A stretch of DNA of 64,000 nt from Rahnella aquatilis CIP 78.65 = ATCC 33071 (GCF_000241955.1 NC_016818.1:1612001-1676000), one strand, 5' to 3'; shown: positions 7,740 through 17,219, counted from the first letter of the stretch. Notes: generated from the sequence alone by a model not told the origin. Program-made: numbers and translations.

Positions 7740-8753
7740 TCAGAGTTCGTAATCAGTAAACCTGACCACCTCCTTTCCAACCCACTCGTTTATCTCCTTC
7801 ATGCGCTCCTGCAACGGAACCAGCTCGTTACGCACAAATACCTTTGCTGCTTTCTCAACATCACCAAAGCCGCCGGTGTTATTTGGGATAATGCCCATCA
7901 TCTGTGGTGGCACCCGGTGCGCGCTAAGCAGATCGTCGCGTGTCGCGTTCTTGATGTTAAAGAAATCATCCTTGGTCGCCACTTCGCTGAGGGGAATTAT
8001 TTTGATCGCATCTGATTTTCCGCCGGGAGCGTGGTAGAAAATATTTTTAAAATTCCCTGACCCTTTGGATTTGGTCATCATGTCGCGCAGTGCGGTCACG
8101 TCCTGCGAGTTTTGCGCCGGGTCAGTTACGTACATGACATAGCCCGCGTGTGCGCCGTTGAGGAAATATTTCCGACGGTACAGCGTCGCTGACTCATTGA
8201 GCCACGCACTATTTAATGCGCTGAGGTATTCCGGCAGGCCGTACAGTTCCTGATTAATGTCCGGTTCTTGCAAATGAAATACGCTTCCCTGACCAAAGGC
8301 GTGAGGGGTTATGTAATTCTCCACGAACCAGTAAACATTTTCCTCAACACCCCGGCGCGTGTACTTGGCCGGTGATGCCTCCAGTTTGAGAAGCTGGCCG
8401 GTCACGCTCAGGCGTTTTTCGATGAACGCATTACCAAAAACAATGTAGTCCAGCGCGTAGCGGCTGAATTGCTGCTGAGAAAGCAGTGGGTGAGGGATGA
8501 ACGTACTCGCCAGAATATTACGCTTAACGTACATCGGCGAACTGTGGTGAACGGCGGCGCGGAAGCTTTTAGCCAGCCCGGAGAAAGTGACCGGCGGCTC
8601 GTACCATTTCCCGTTGCTGAGGCATTCCAGATAATTAAGAATATCGCGGCGATCCATCACCGTGGCCGGTTCGTCAAAGCGGAAAATCTCACTTTTCTGG
8701 GCGTCGGATTGCGGCGTCAGTTTTTTATTGATGCGGTTTTTTTTACGGGTCAT
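7740..8753 (-). CDS. Q: Portal protein gpQ
   Basis: A 337-residue P2-type portal (P2 gpQ about 344). The portal dodecamer forms the DNA entry vertex of the procapsid, nucleates head assembly with the gpO scaffold and docks the terminase. The family run of a basic, disordered N-terminus, then a Met-Asp-Arg-Arg-Asp-Ile segment and a C-terminal helical half is present. It is transcribed leftward with P, one base after the P stop, away from the divergent O gene. Confidence 0.95.
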   Translation of the reverse strand: MTRKKNRINKKLTPQSDAQKSEIFRFDEPATVMDRRDILNYLECLSNGKWYEPPVTFSGLAKSFRAAVHHSSPMYVKRNILASTFIPHPLLSQQQFSRYALDYIVFGNAFIEKRLSVTGQLLKLEASPAKYTRRGVEENVYWFVENYITPHAFGQGSVFHLQEPDINQELYGLPEYLSALNSAWLNESATLYRRKYFLNGAHAGYVMYVTDPAQNSQDVTALRDMMTKSKGSGNFKNIFYHAPGGKSDAIKIIPLSEVATKDDFFNIKNATRDDLLSAHRVPPQMMGIIPNNTGGFGDVEKAAKVFVRNELVPLQERMKEINEWVGKEVVRFTDYEL

Positions 8754-8754
8754 A

Positions 8755-10524
8755 TCAGAACATCACCAAGGTAGATTTTATTTGTTTGCCGGAGGCGGCG
8801 GTCAGCGGCTCGTTAATCAAAACGTGCATCGTTGCCCACGCGACATCGGCGTGGCTGGCTTCTTCACTGCGACTCGCGCGGTAGGTTGATTTCGCCCCGC
8901 TGGTCGTCATTGTTTTCTGAATGGCCATGAATGACGCCGTGATATCCGTGTGGCCAGCGTCGTATTGCAAACAGCCGCGATGGATGGTGTTTTTTGCTTT
9001 CAGCACCATTTCCGTTTTCACTTCCGGCGTGTATTTGATTTCGCGCGCCGCTGGGTAAAACTGCCTGACGAGCTGATAAACGCCCTGACCCACGGTGGTG
9101 GCATCGATACCGATGTATTCAACGTTATATTTTTCTGTCAGTGCCTCGATGGCTTTGGCCTGCGCATCAAAATCCATACCCTGCCACTGGTGACGTTCCA
9201 GAATGCGGAAAATGCCGCCCGGCTGATCGGGTGGAGCAATGACCACACACCCGGCACTGTCGCCGCCGTTCGCTTCCGACGGGTCGTAACCAATCCACAC
9301 CGGATTGTCATCGAACGGGTGAAATACGTAGGGATTAAAGTCCGGCCACTCTTCGAGACTGTCCACCATGCAGCCCTGCAACTCCTCAAACGGGAATACC
9401 GAGGACTTATCATCGACAAATTCACACATCAGCAGGTTCTGATATTCAGACGGGCTGTATTCGAGCGAAAGCTGATTGATATCGAACAAGTCGCAGCCCC
9501 CGGACAGTGCATCTTCCACTGTGACAATCTGCCGCTACTGGCCGTCGGCACATTCCACCCCGGCGGCTAAATGGCTGTGGCTGAGGTCGAGCTGAATACG
9601 TTGTTCTTTGTGCCGACGTCCTTTGTTAAATAACTCACCTGACCAGAAGGGATAGGCACTGTGGGCAAGGCTAGACGGTGTGGAGAAATAGGTGGTACGC
9701 CATTTTTTATGCAGTGACATCCCGGAGGCCACTTTGCGCAGCTCCTGAAATTTGGGGATCCAGAAATATTCATCCAGATAAAGATTACCGGTGTAGCTCT
9801 GCGCGGTGCGGATATTTGTTCCAAGAAAGAACAGGCGCGCCCCGTTTGAAAGCTGCATCGGATCGCCTTTGAGGTCTACGTCAACCTGACGGGCAAAGTC
9901 GATGATGTAATTTTTAAAGACGTGCGCCTGTGATTTACTGGCCGAGATAAATATCTGATTACGTCCGGTGGTCAGCGCATCAAGCAGCGCCTCGCGGGCA
10001 AAAAAGAAGGTCGCGCCAATCTGGCGAGATTTGAGAATATTGCGGATGCGGTGCTGTAAACCCGCCTGATGCCAGCCGCGCTGATACTCAAACGCCTCAT
10101 CGAGAAAAATGTCACTGAGTTTGGCGATAGCGTCATCCGTGAAAACATTTTTCTCCGCCTTTTTCCGCTCCCCTTTGTTGCGGTTCGCCACGTTCGGATT
10201 TAAATCCGCTTCGCTGCCGGTGGACATGTAGCGGTTAACTCTTGCGAGACGCTCAATCTGTCGGCCTAGCAGGTCGATTTCTTTAAAATCCTGCCCCTCT
10301 TTTTTACTCTTCATCACCAGTTGAATGACCCGCGCCTCGATGCTGGTTTCAATGCGCGAAATCGGGGCGACGGCGTCCCATTTTTCGCGCTGTTTCCAGC
10401 TCTGCACTGTGGGTTTTTTCAGACTGAGCATTTCCGCTATTTGCGTGACGGAAAAACCCTGCCAGTAAAGCAGTGCTGCCTGTCTGCGCGGGTCGCTGAT
10501 TAATCCTGCGTTGTTCTCGGTCAT
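8755..10524 (-). pseudogene. P: Terminase large subunit gpP, interrupted by an in-frame amber codon
   Basis: Read through, this gives 589 residues, the size of P2 gpP (ATPase plus cos nuclease). The N-terminal part has a helix-turn-helix start, the ATPase region with KSRQIGATFFF and the LYLDEYFW Walker B. At codon 330 (9535-9537 on the minus strand) a TAG replaces an expected Trp TGG; both sides continue in the same frame without indel. The stop falls close to the ATPase/nuclease boundary. The downstream piece could only start at GTG 9519, which lacks a ribosome site. The other structural genes look intact, so the lesion appears recent, or is a sequencing error. Confidence 0.9.
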
Positions 10525-10688
10525 TGTGTCGCTCCGCTGAATGGATGAGCGTCACGCTACGCAACCGCTCACACCCTCGCATTAACCCCCTGTTGTGTAA
10601 TGGATCGTCAGACGGCCACCGCTGGCCGTGCGGGCGTCAGGTCGGGAAACTAGCCCCGAACCTAACTCCCACTCAGGACATCTGAACA
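10525..10688. promoter_or_regulatory. Divergent late promoter region between P and O
   Basis: This 164-bp gap separates leftward P-Q from rightward O-N-M-L. In P2 it holds two late promoters activated by Ogr. I found no exact TGT-N12-ACA dyad, the P2 activator site as I recall it, so the sites may be diverged. Confidence 0.4.
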
Positions 10689-11534
10689 ATGGCAAAGAAA
10701 GTATCGAAATGGTTTCGAATCGGCGTTGAGGGTGATACCTGCGACGGCCGCAATATTGAGGCAAGCGACATTCAGCAAATGGCCGCAGCGTTTGATCCGC
10801 GCGTCTATGGTTGCCGCATCAATCTGGAGCACATCAGAGGCTTATTACCCAGCGGTGACTTTAAGCGCCTCGGTGATGTCGTCGAACTGAAAGGCGAGAA
10901 AATTGATGATGATTCAGCCCTGAAAGGTAAGTGGGCACTGTTTGCCAAAATCACCCCGACTGACGAGCTGGCCGCAATGGTCAAAGCAGGGCAGAAAATT
11001 TATACCTCCATGGAAATTCGCCCGAATTTCGCCAACACCGGTAAAGCCTATCTGGTCGGTCTGGCCGTGACTGATGACCCCGCCAGCCTTGGAACGGAAA
11101 TGCTCGAATTCAGCGCCCGCGCTAAGGTCAACCCGTTCGCCGGTAAGAAAGACCAGCCGGATGATTTGTTCTCCGTGGCCACCATTGCCGAGCTGGATTT
11201 CGAAGACCTGCCCGACAACCTGCTTACCAACCTGACTGAAAAGATCAAAGGGATGTTCAGCACTAAACAGACCAGCGATGACGCCCGTTTTTCTGACGTG
11301 CAGGGCGCGATCACTGTCGTGGCAGAAGAATTACAAACCGCCGGTGAAACCACCGCAAAACGCTTCTCTGAACTGGAGCAGGAAATTACCGCGCTGAAAG
11401 GGCAGGTGAAAACCAGCGATGAGGCGCTTAGCTCGTTAAAAACCTCCCTCGACAGCACCGAAAGTTTCAAACAACCGAAACGTCCGGTCTCTCCGGGTGG
11501 CAACGGTGAAAGCACCTTTTTGACGAACTGCTAA
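10689..11534 (+). CDS. O: Capsid scaffolding protein and maturation protease gpO
   Basis: A 281-residue protein (P2 gpO 284). The P2 serine protease triad is conserved at identical numbering: Asp19, His48 and Ser107 (in YTSMEIRP). The N-terminal half cleaves the capsid, portal-associated and scaffold proteins; the C-terminal half, with a Glu/Gln-rich helix near residues 215-255, is the scaffold that directs gpN assembly. First gene of the rightward head operon. Confidence 0.95.
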   Translation: MAKKVSKWFRIGVEGDTCDGRNIEASDIQQMAAAFDPRVYGCRINLEHIRGLLPSGDFKRLGDVVELKGEKIDDDSALKGKWALFAKITPTDELAAMVKAGQKIYTSMEIRPNFANTGKAYLVGLAVTDDPASLGTEMLEFSARAKVNPFAGKKDQPDDLFSVATIAELDFEDLPDNLLTNLTEKIKGMFSTKQTSDDARFSDVQGAITVVAEELQTAGETTAKRFSELEQEITALKGQVKTSDEALSSLKTSLDSTESFKQPKRPVSPGGNGESTFLTNC

Positions 11535-11577
11535 CCGGCGGCGTTCCCCTTTATTCCTGATAAACAGTGAGAGAAAC

Positions 11578-12678
11578 ATGCGTAAGAACACCCGTTTTAA
11601 ATTTAATGCCTACCTGTCCCGTCTGGCCGAGCTGAACGGCGTCGATGTGGAGGATTTGAGTAAAAAATTCAGCGTTGAACCTTCCGTCACGCAGACCCTT
11701 ATCACTACCGTGCAGGAGTCCTCAGAATTTCTGAGCCGCATCAACATGGTGCCGGTGGACGAACAGGAAGGTGAAAAAATCGGCCTTGGCGTGACCGGCT
11801 CTATTGCCAGTACCACGGATACCGACGGCGGCAGCGAGCGTAAAACCGCAGATTTTCAGGCGCTGGCTTCACGCAAATATAAGTGTGAACAGGTCAATTT
11901 TGATTTCCATATCCGTTACAACACCCTCGATTTGTGGGCGCGTTATCAGGACTTCCAGACCCGTCTGCGCGATGCAATCGCTAAACGTCAGGCACTGGAT
12001 TACATCATGGCCGGTTTCAACGGCGTAAGCCGCGCGGAAACGTCTGACCGCAGCAAGTTCCAGATGTTGCAGGACGTGGCTGTCGGCTGGCTGCAAAAGC
12101 TGCGTAACGAAGCCGCCGAGCGCGTGATGGATAAAATCACCGACGACACCGGCGCGGTGGTTTCCGACACCGTGCGCATTGGCGTGAAGGGTGATTTTGA
12201 GAATATCGACGCGGCGGTCATGAACGCCACCGATTTTCTGCTGGATGCGTGGCATTCAGAAGACCCCGGACTGGTAGTGATTTGCGGCCGCAAAATGCTT
12301 TCCGATAAGTATTTCCCGCTGATTAACAAGTCGCAGGAAAACAGCGAAAAACTGGCCGGTGACATTATTGTCAGCCAGAAACGCATCGGTAATTTGCCTG
12401 CGGTGCGTGTGCCTTATTTCCCGGACAATGCCCTGCTGATCACCCGTCTGGATAACCTGTCTATCTACATCATGGACAGCTCACACCGCCGTCATATCGA
12501 AGAAGTAGCGCGCCGTGACCGCATCGAAAACTACGAGTCCCTGAAAATTGACTTTGTGATCGAAGACTACGGCTGCGCGGCGATGATTGAAAACATCGAG
12601 CTCGGCGATTTCATCCCTGAAAAAAACGAACCGGCCTCATCACCGGTGACTGAAACCCAACCTGAAACCGAGGCGTAA
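11578..12678 (+). CDS. N: Major capsid protein gpN
   Basis: A 366-residue P2-family major capsid protein precursor (P2 gpN 357) with the N-terminal delta region (first 30 or so residues) expected to be removed by gpO. The HK97-fold core is followed by an acidic Pro/Glu/Thr tail slightly longer than in P2. ATG 11578 is preceded by GAGAG. It lies between the scaffold and small terminase genes as in P2. Confidence 0.95.
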   Translation: MRKNTRFKFNAYLSRLAELNGVDVEDLSKKFSVEPSVTQTLITTVQESSEFLSRINMVPVDEQEGEKIGLGVTGSIASTTDTDGGSERKTADFQALASRKYKCEQVNFDFHIRYNTLDLWARYQDFQTRLRDAIAKRQALDYIMAGFNGVSRAETSDRSKFQMLQDVAVGWLQKLRNEAAERVMDKITDDTGAVVSDTVRIGVKGDFENIDAAVMNATDFLLDAWHSEDPGLVVICGRKMLSDKYFPLINKSQENSEKLAGDIIVSQKRIGNLPAVRVPYFPDNALLITRLDNLSIYIMDSSHRRHIEEVARRDRIENYESLKIDFVIEDYGCAAMIENIELGDFIPEKNEPASSPVTETQPETEA

Positions 12679-12680
12679 CC

Positions 12681-13430
12681 ATGCTGAGTCCCGCACAGCG
12701 TCACATGATGCGGGTCTCTGCTGAAAAAGCCTCATCGCAGCGGGTCAGTGATCCGCTGCGTTCGGCACTGCCATACGGTCAGATGCTGATGAAGCTGCGC
12801 GGAGACCGCCAGATACTCAAATCCATTTATTCCGTTGAAGACAAAGCCCGACGCAAGCGCGACATGTTGCCAGCCTATGCGCCGTGGATTGCCGGTGTGC
12901 TGGCCAGCGATGCCGGAAATCAGGATGACGTCCTGATGACGATGTTGCAGTGGTCACTCGATGCGGGGGACATTCGCGGCACGTTCGAGATGGCGCGCTA
13001 TGCGTTAAAACACGATCTGCGTGTGCCGAATAACAAGCGCCCGACGCCGTATTTATTTGCCGAAGATGTTGCGCTGGCCGCGATGCGCGCCCGCAGTGCC
13101 GGGCAGACCGTCAGCGTTGATGACCTGCTGACCGTTATTGATATGACCCTCCCGCACGACATGCCGGATCCTGTGCGCGCCAAGCTGCACAAAATTACCG
13201 GTCTGGTACTGCGCGACAACGGCCAGCCCGAACAGGCGCTTATTCAGCTAAAACGCGCGATGCAGCTTGATAACGTCGCTGGTGTGAAAAAAGACATAGA
13301 GCAACTGGAGAGGGCGCTGCGGCCAGCGGTGGTGGTGGCGAAGCCTGATGCCGCACCGCGCAAAACCAAGCCTAAAGCAGCCACCCCGGCTAAGCGTGGT
13401 CGCCCGCGTAAGACAAAGCCCAGTTGTTAA
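12681..13430 (+). CDS. M: Terminase small subunit gpM
   Basis: A 249-residue P2-type small terminase (P2 gpM 247), which recognises cos DNA and recruits gpP. The middle is helical; the C-terminus is Lys-, Pro- and Ala-rich, ending in a PKRGRPRK-like basic run of AT-hook type. It starts two bases after the N stop. It looks functional, unlike its partner P. Confidence 0.93.
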   Translation: MLSPAQRHMMRVSAEKASSQRVSDPLRSALPYGQMLMKLRGDRQILKSIYSVEDKARRKRDMLPAYAPWIAGVLASDAGNQDDVLMTMLQWSLDAGDIRGTFEMARYALKHDLRVPNNKRPTPYLFAEDVALAAMRARSAGQTVSVDDLLTVIDMTLPHDMPDPVRAKLHKITGLVLRDNGQPEQALIQLKRAMQLDNVAGVKKDIEQLERALRPAVVVAKPDAAPRKTKPKAATPAKRGRPRKTKPSC

Positions 13431-13525
13431 CAGAAAGCGCCCCGCGCCGGACGGCACGCAGGCCGATGCAGGTTTTCACCTCGTCTGACGCCTGCGTCCA
13501 CCGTCCACCTATTTGAGGTTTGAAC

Positions 13526-14020
13526 ATGGATATTGTCATGACCGCAGCAGCGGCGAGCTCCACCGTAGTGATCCCCCCAGAGCAGGCGGTCATTCCCGTT
13601 ATCACCAATACGTTCTTTTTCCCGGACGTTGATCCAAAACTGGTGAGCGAACGTATCCGCCTCGGTCACGTGGTGACGGATGAACGCCTGCGCGCCGCGA
13701 TTAAGTCCGCAATGGCCGAGGTCAACGCCGAGCTTTATCTCTTCCGGGAGGCGCAGATCGAAGCAGGATTTAAAACGCTGGCGGATGTGCCCGCTGAAGC
13801 GCTCGACGAGGAAAGCGTGAAGTGTTTCCACTACCTGAGCGCGGTCTGTGCGATGACCACCGCCGTGATTTATGAGCGTTACCGCAGCTATGACGCCAGC
13901 GCGAAGGGTGACAAAAAGGCCGATGCGCTGGAGGTGTCGGTGGATGACCAGTGGCGTGACATGCGCTGGCATTTGTCCCGGTTACAGGGGCAGGCGCGCG
14001 GCATGGTGAGCCAGCTCTGA
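13526..14020 (+). CDS. L: Head completion/stabilisation protein gpL
   Basis: A 164-residue gpL (P2 169) that closes the head-tail connector after packaging. The family segments NTFFFPDVDP, SAMAEVNAELY and a C-terminal WRDMRW motif are present. ATG 13526 is chosen because a GAGG ribosome site lies at 13515-13518. The stop TGA overlaps the ATG of X as TGATG. Confidence 0.93.
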   Translation: MDIVMTAAAASSTVVIPPEQAVIPVITNTFFFPDVDPKLVSERIRLGHVVTDERLRAAIKSAMAEVNAELYLFREAQIEAGFKTLADVPAEALDEESVKCFHYLSAVCAMTTAVIYERYRSYDASAKGDKKADALEVSVDDQWRDMRWHLSRLQGQARGMVSQL

Positions 14021-14223
14021 TGAAAGTCATCGCACAGCAGGGCGACACGCTCGACGCCCTGTGTTTTCGCTACTACGGGCGAACCGGGGGCGTCGTTGAG
14101 ACGGTACTTACCGCGAATCCCGGTCTGGCTGAATTAGGCGAAGTCCTGCCGCACGGCACCACCGTGATTTTGCCAGACGTTGATACCGCCTCCACTTCTG
14201 AAACCGTCCAGCTATGGGACTGA
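14020..14223 (+). CDS. X: Tail protein gpX (LysM-like)
   Basis: A 67-residue protein equal in length to P2 gpX, an essential tail gene. It reads as one small LysM-like domain, beginning with an Ile-Ala-Gln-Gln-Gly-Asp-Thr-Leu-Asp segment, and probably sits in the tail or baseplate. It overlaps L by one base and precedes the holin gene by two bases. Confidence 0.9.
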   Translation: MKVIAQQGDTLDALCFRYYGRTGGVVETVLTANPGLAELGEVLPHGTTVILPDVDTASTSETVQLWD

Positions 14224-14225
14224 CG

Positions 14226-14435
14226 ATGGAAAAAATATCTTCAATGTTTGCCTATGGGCTCGCGGCATTGCTGGCTTTTATCGGCGCGCTGACGCCGCAG
14301 GATTTCGCCTTTCTGGTGGGTGCTGCGGTGGCCGTGGGGACGTTTTTCGTTAACTGGTACTACCGGCGCAAAAGCTACAAATTGCTGGAGCGTAACGGCC
14401 TGAGTCAGAGGGTTTTCGATGAACTCAATCGTTAA
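14226..14435 (+). CDS. HP1-type phage holin
   Basis: A 69-residue membrane protein with two hydrophobic helices (about residues 8-24 and 30-46) and a basic, charged tail, the layout of HP1-family holins rather than the three-helix P2 gpY. It permeabilises the inner membrane to time lysis. It overlaps the endolysin gene by 17 bases, so the two are co-expressed. Confidence 0.88.
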   Translation: MEKISSMFAYGLAALLAFIGALTPQDFAFLVGAAVAVGTFFVNWYYRRKSYKLLERNGLSQRVFDELNR

Positions 14436-14928
14436 ACGTTGCAGTGTGGCCGTCGTGTTGGCACTCGCCGCGCTGATGCCTGATTACCGGTTTGTCAAAA
14501 CCTCCGCCGAGGGTCTGGCCATTATTGCCAACCTTGAAGGGTGCCGCCTGAATCCGTACCAGTGCAGTGCCGGAGTCTGGACGTCAGGCATTGGCCACAC
14601 TGCTGGGGTGAAGCCCGCGCAGAACATTACGGAGCAGGACACCGCCCGTAATCTGATCGCTGACATCATCATGACGGAGCGTGCCGTGGATAAATGTATG
14701 CCGGTGACCATGCCGCAGCCGGTGTATGACGCCGTGATCAGTCTGGCGTTTAACGTCGGTACGGGAGCGGCATGTAAATCCACGCTGGCTTATTTCATCA
14801 GGCACGGTGAATGGTCGCAGGCCTGCCAGCAGCTTCCCCGCTGGGTGTATGTCAATGGCGTGTGGAATAAGGGACTCAACAACCGCCGGGCTGTTGAACT
14901 GAAACATTGCATGAAGGGGGTGCCATGA
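14419..14928 (+). CDS. K: Endolysin, SAR-type lysozyme (GH24, gpK analogue)
   Basis: A 169-residue glycoside hydrolase family 24 lysozyme that cuts peptidoglycan. The catalytic Glu-8aa-Cys-5aa-Thr arrangement is visible in EGCRLNPYQCSAGVWT near residues 40-55, the Cys variant of the usual Glu-Asp-Thr triad. An N-terminal weakly hydrophobic helix (about 8-22) looks like a signal-arrest-release anchor, in line with a holin that dissipates membrane potential. It overlaps holin and i-spanin genes. Confidence 0.92.
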   Translation: MNSIVKRCSVAVVLALAALMPDYRFVKTSAEGLAIIANLEGCRLNPYQCSAGVWTSGIGHTAGVKPAQNITEQDTARNLIADIIMTERAVDKCMPVTMPQPVYDAVISLAFNVGTGAACKSTLAYFIRHGEWSQACQQLPRWVYVNGVWNKGLNNRRAVELKHCMKGVP

Positions 14929-15347
14929 AATACATCATCACGGTGTTAGTGCTGACCCTTGCGGGTGCGCTCTTTGCGTGGCGGGGAGCAAATCAGAAAG
15001 TGGCAGCGGCAAACCAGCACATTCAGCAATTAAAATCGACGCTGGAATCCAGCGCGCTGGCCATCAGTGAGCTGAAAGCCAGCGGTCAGCGTAATGAGCG
15101 TGCGCTGGTTGTGCTCCGTCAGCAGGTTAATGCGGCGGGTGCGCTGGCCGCGCGTCGGAATCAGACAATTACGAGGTTACTCAATGAAAATGAAGCATTG
15201 CGCGGCTGGTTTCAGTCTCCTTTGCCTGATGACATTATCCGGCTGCACACCCGCCCCACGTTCGACAATCCCGGCGATTATTTACGTTGGCTGTCCGAAA
15301 GTCAGCAGTTGTCTAATTCCGGGAAGCACCCCGAAAACCAATGGTGA
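14925..15347 (+). CDS. lysB: Inner-membrane spanin subunit (LysB/Rz-like)
   Basis: A 140-residue protein with one N-terminal transmembrane helix (about residues 3-20) and a long periplasmic coiled-coil rich in Gln, Ala and Leu, the plan of Rz-type i-spanins that fuse inner and outer membranes at lysis. ATG 14925 overlaps the endolysin stop as ATGA. The o-spanin gene is nested in another frame near its 3' end. Confidence 0.88.
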   Translation: MKYIITVLVLTLAGALFAWRGANQKVAAANQHIQQLKSTLESSALAISELKASGQRNERALVVLRQQVNAAGALAARRNQTITRLLNENEALRGWFQSPLPDDIIRLHTRPTFDNPGDYLRWLSESQQLSNSGKHPENQW

Positions 15348-15474
15348 CTTAAGCGACGACAATCGCCAACTGGAGAGCGCGCTGGTCAACTGTGCGCTGC
15401 AAGTCGAGACCGTTAAACAGTGTCAGGAGTCCCACGATGTTGAAGCCCGCCAGCCTGAAAAACGCGATTTTTAA
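15184..15474 (+). CDS. lysC: Outer-membrane spanin lipoprotein (LysC/Rz1-like)
   Basis: A 96-residue lipoprotein starting at ATG 15184 inside lysB in a different frame. Basic N-terminus, hydrophobic helix and lipobox LSGC give a signal-peptidase II site with the acylated Cys near residue 21, followed by Pro-rich and Cys-containing periplasmic sequence. It is longer than most embedded Rz1 proteins and runs past lysB into the start of R, a three-gene overlap. Confidence 0.85.
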   Translation: MKMKHCAAGFSLLCLMTLSGCTPAPRSTIPAIIYVGCPKVSSCLIPGSTPKTNGDLSDDNRQLESALVNCALQVETVKQCQESHDVEARQPEKRDF

Positions 15475-15904
15475 GTCCGTTCCGTTGCTGCGTGATAACC
15501 CGGACATGCTGCACATGTTTGTTGATGGCGGCACGATTAATGCCACGCTGGCTACCTCGTTATCGTTTGAGAACCGCTATACGCTGGATATTGTTGTAAC
15601 GGATTACACCGGGGATTTAAACCTGCTGATTGTGCCGGTTAACGTGTGGTTGCGTGAGCATCAGCCGGACATCATGACCACAGAGGAAGGGAAAAAACGC
15701 GGCTTCACCTACGTAGCGGATATTAATAACGACGACAGCAAAGACGTGCGCATGAGTCTGCAACTGAACGAGCGCACCATCGTCAAAGAAGCTGAGCGCA
15801 GGTTAACCGTTACGCCACTGGATGAGCCCCCGTTGCCGGTGCCGGTACACCGGCCAATGGAACTATATGTGCATGGTGAGCTGGTGAGTCAATGGAATGA
15901 ATGA
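15437..15904 (+). CDS. R: Tail completion protein gpR
   Basis: A 155-residue protein, the same length as P2 gpR, which with gpS finishes the tail and joins it to the head. ATG 15437 follows a CAGGAG ribosome site at 15424-15429. Its 5' end overlaps the o-spanin gene by 38 bases and its 3' end overlaps S by eight. Confidence 0.93.
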   Translation: MLKPASLKNAIFKSVPLLRDNPDMLHMFVDGGTINATLATSLSFENRYTLDIVVTDYTGDLNLLIVPVNVWLREHQPDIMTTEEGKKRGFTYVADINNDDSKDVRMSLQLNERTIVKEAERRLTVTPLDEPPLPVPVHRPMELYVHGELVSQWNE

Positions 15905-16355
15905 GCTCAAGCCCTTTGATGATAAGCTCGCCGGATTACTGGCCAGCCTGTCCCCCGCTGGCCGTCGCAAGATGGCCGCTGAAATAGCTAAAAAGCTGCG
16001 AGCCAGCCAGCAGCAGCGCATCAAGCAACAGAAGGCACCGGACGGTACGCCGTATGCAGCCCGTAAGCGACAGCCTGTCCGGGGGAAACGGGGCAGGGTA
16101 AAGCGAGAAATGTTCGCCAAATTGCGTACGGCGCGATACCTCAAGACGAAAGGCAGTAGTGAGGCTGCGGTGGTCGAATTTGCGGGGAGGGTTCAGAGGA
16201 TTGCGCGTATTCATCAGGAGGGGCTAAAAGACAAACCCAATCGCTACAGCCAGCCGGTGAAGTATGACATCCGTCCTCTACTGGGATTTAATGCTGCTGA
16301 CCGACAGATTTTTGAAGATGTGATCTTTCGACATTACGTTGATGAGATGAATTAA
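15897..16355 (+). CDS. S: Tail completion protein gpS
   Basis: A 152-residue gpS (P2 150), partner of gpR in tail completion. It is highly basic in its first half (Lys/Arg/Gln runs) with a conserved Ala-Arg-Ile-His-Gln-Glu-Gly segment and a C-terminal aromatic end. Last gene before the AT-rich insert. Confidence 0.92.
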   Translation: MNELKPFDDKLAGLLASLSPAGRRKMAAEIAKKLRASQQQRIKQQKAPDGTPYAARKRQPVRGKRGRVKREMFAKLRTARYLKTKGSSEAAVVEFAGRVQRIARIHQEGLKDKPNRYSQPVKYDIRPLLGFNAADRQIFEDVIFRHYVDEMN

Positions 16356-16442
16356 ATGCTAACTTTTAACATTGTTACTTTTTAATCACGCTCTGTAGCG
16401 ATATATTAAGATAAAATAATATTGCGGATTTAAGAGGGAGTT

Positions 16443-17072
16443 ATGGAGTTATTAAAGTATTTGGTAGATCATGTAGAATCATTGACAAAAATCACATCGT
16501 TTATTGCTGTTGTGTCTATGACTTTTGCCGCGACAATGAAAAGGTTTTATTTTAGTTACAAGTTTAGAGAGCCTAAGAAAGTAGTAAAGCAAATAATGTA
16601 TCTAAATAAATATAGTGAGTACATGAGTGAGAGTGATAAAGCCTACACTCGATATCGTATTAATGATGAGATAATGAGAGATATAACTAAAATCCCATCA
16701 ATTAATAACAGGAAGGAGCTTATTTATATTTTTAATAATCTTGAAAAGAAGCAATATATAAAGGATATTTGCAATCTACAGAATGATATGGAAAGGGTTG
16801 ATGGTCGATTTTTTATTAAAGCAAGTCGTTTTGGTTTTTTATTTATGTTTAACAGATTTATGTCTATTATCTTAGGTGCTGTTTTTTTTATGTTCATTGC
16901 TTTGGGCCTCATTTCTGTCTATGAAGGGAAGAGTGTTATAGTAATGCTCGCATTTCTTACGATTTCTGTGGTCTACGAGTTCCTTGGGTTATATTTTTTA
17001 AGCCTTTCTCCAACCCAAAATACCATCGATAAAATTAATTTAGAATTGGCAAAAATTAAAGTTCCAGAATAA
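16443..17072 (+). CDS. Unrecognised three-helix membrane protein at the S-V cargo site (209 aa)
   Basis: I do not recognise the family. ATG 16443 has a GAGGGAG ribosome site (16433-16439). Hydrophobic segments lie at about residues 16-33, 140-160 and 165-187; between them is a charged, Lys- and Tyr-rich cytoplasmic domain of about 100 residues. It is strongly AT-rich against GC-rich neighbours and has its own 5' gap. P2 carries the nonessential orf30 between S and V, so this is probably a lysogenic-conversion gene such as an exclusion protein. That role is inferred only from location and membrane character. Confidence 0.85.
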   Translation: MELLKYLVDHVESLTKITSFIAVVSMTFAATMKRFYFSYKFREPKKVVKQIMYLNKYSEYMSESDKAYTRYRINDEIMRDITKIPSINNRKELIYIFNNLEKKQYIKDICNLQNDMERVDGRFFIKASRFGFLFMFNRFMSIILGAVFFMFIALGLISVYEGKSVIVMLAFLTISVVYEFLGLYFLSLSPTQNTIDKINLELAKIKVPE

Positions 17073-17219
17073 ATATCTTTGCAGCATCCATGAGTAGCTA
17101 AGATTTAATTGATAATGTGTTAAATGCCAGTATGCAATAGACGATCCCCATTGTTGTATCACCGATAGTCCTACGCCCGCATGTTGTCGCCGAATCTCTC
17201 CGGCGGCATCCTTTCCATC

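Noticed and set aside
8755..9519. A separate 254-residue gene downstream of a 329-residue terminase gene
   Set aside because: The two frames are the same frame separated by one TAG, the 15 bases between them also read as conserved terminase sequence, and the second has no ribosome site. Treated as one interrupted gene.
10525..10688. Ogr-binding dyads (TGT-N12-ACA) in the P-O gap, before V and before FI
   Set aside because: Checked every TGT and ACA pair by eye and found none at exact spacing; sites may be diverged, so none is listed.
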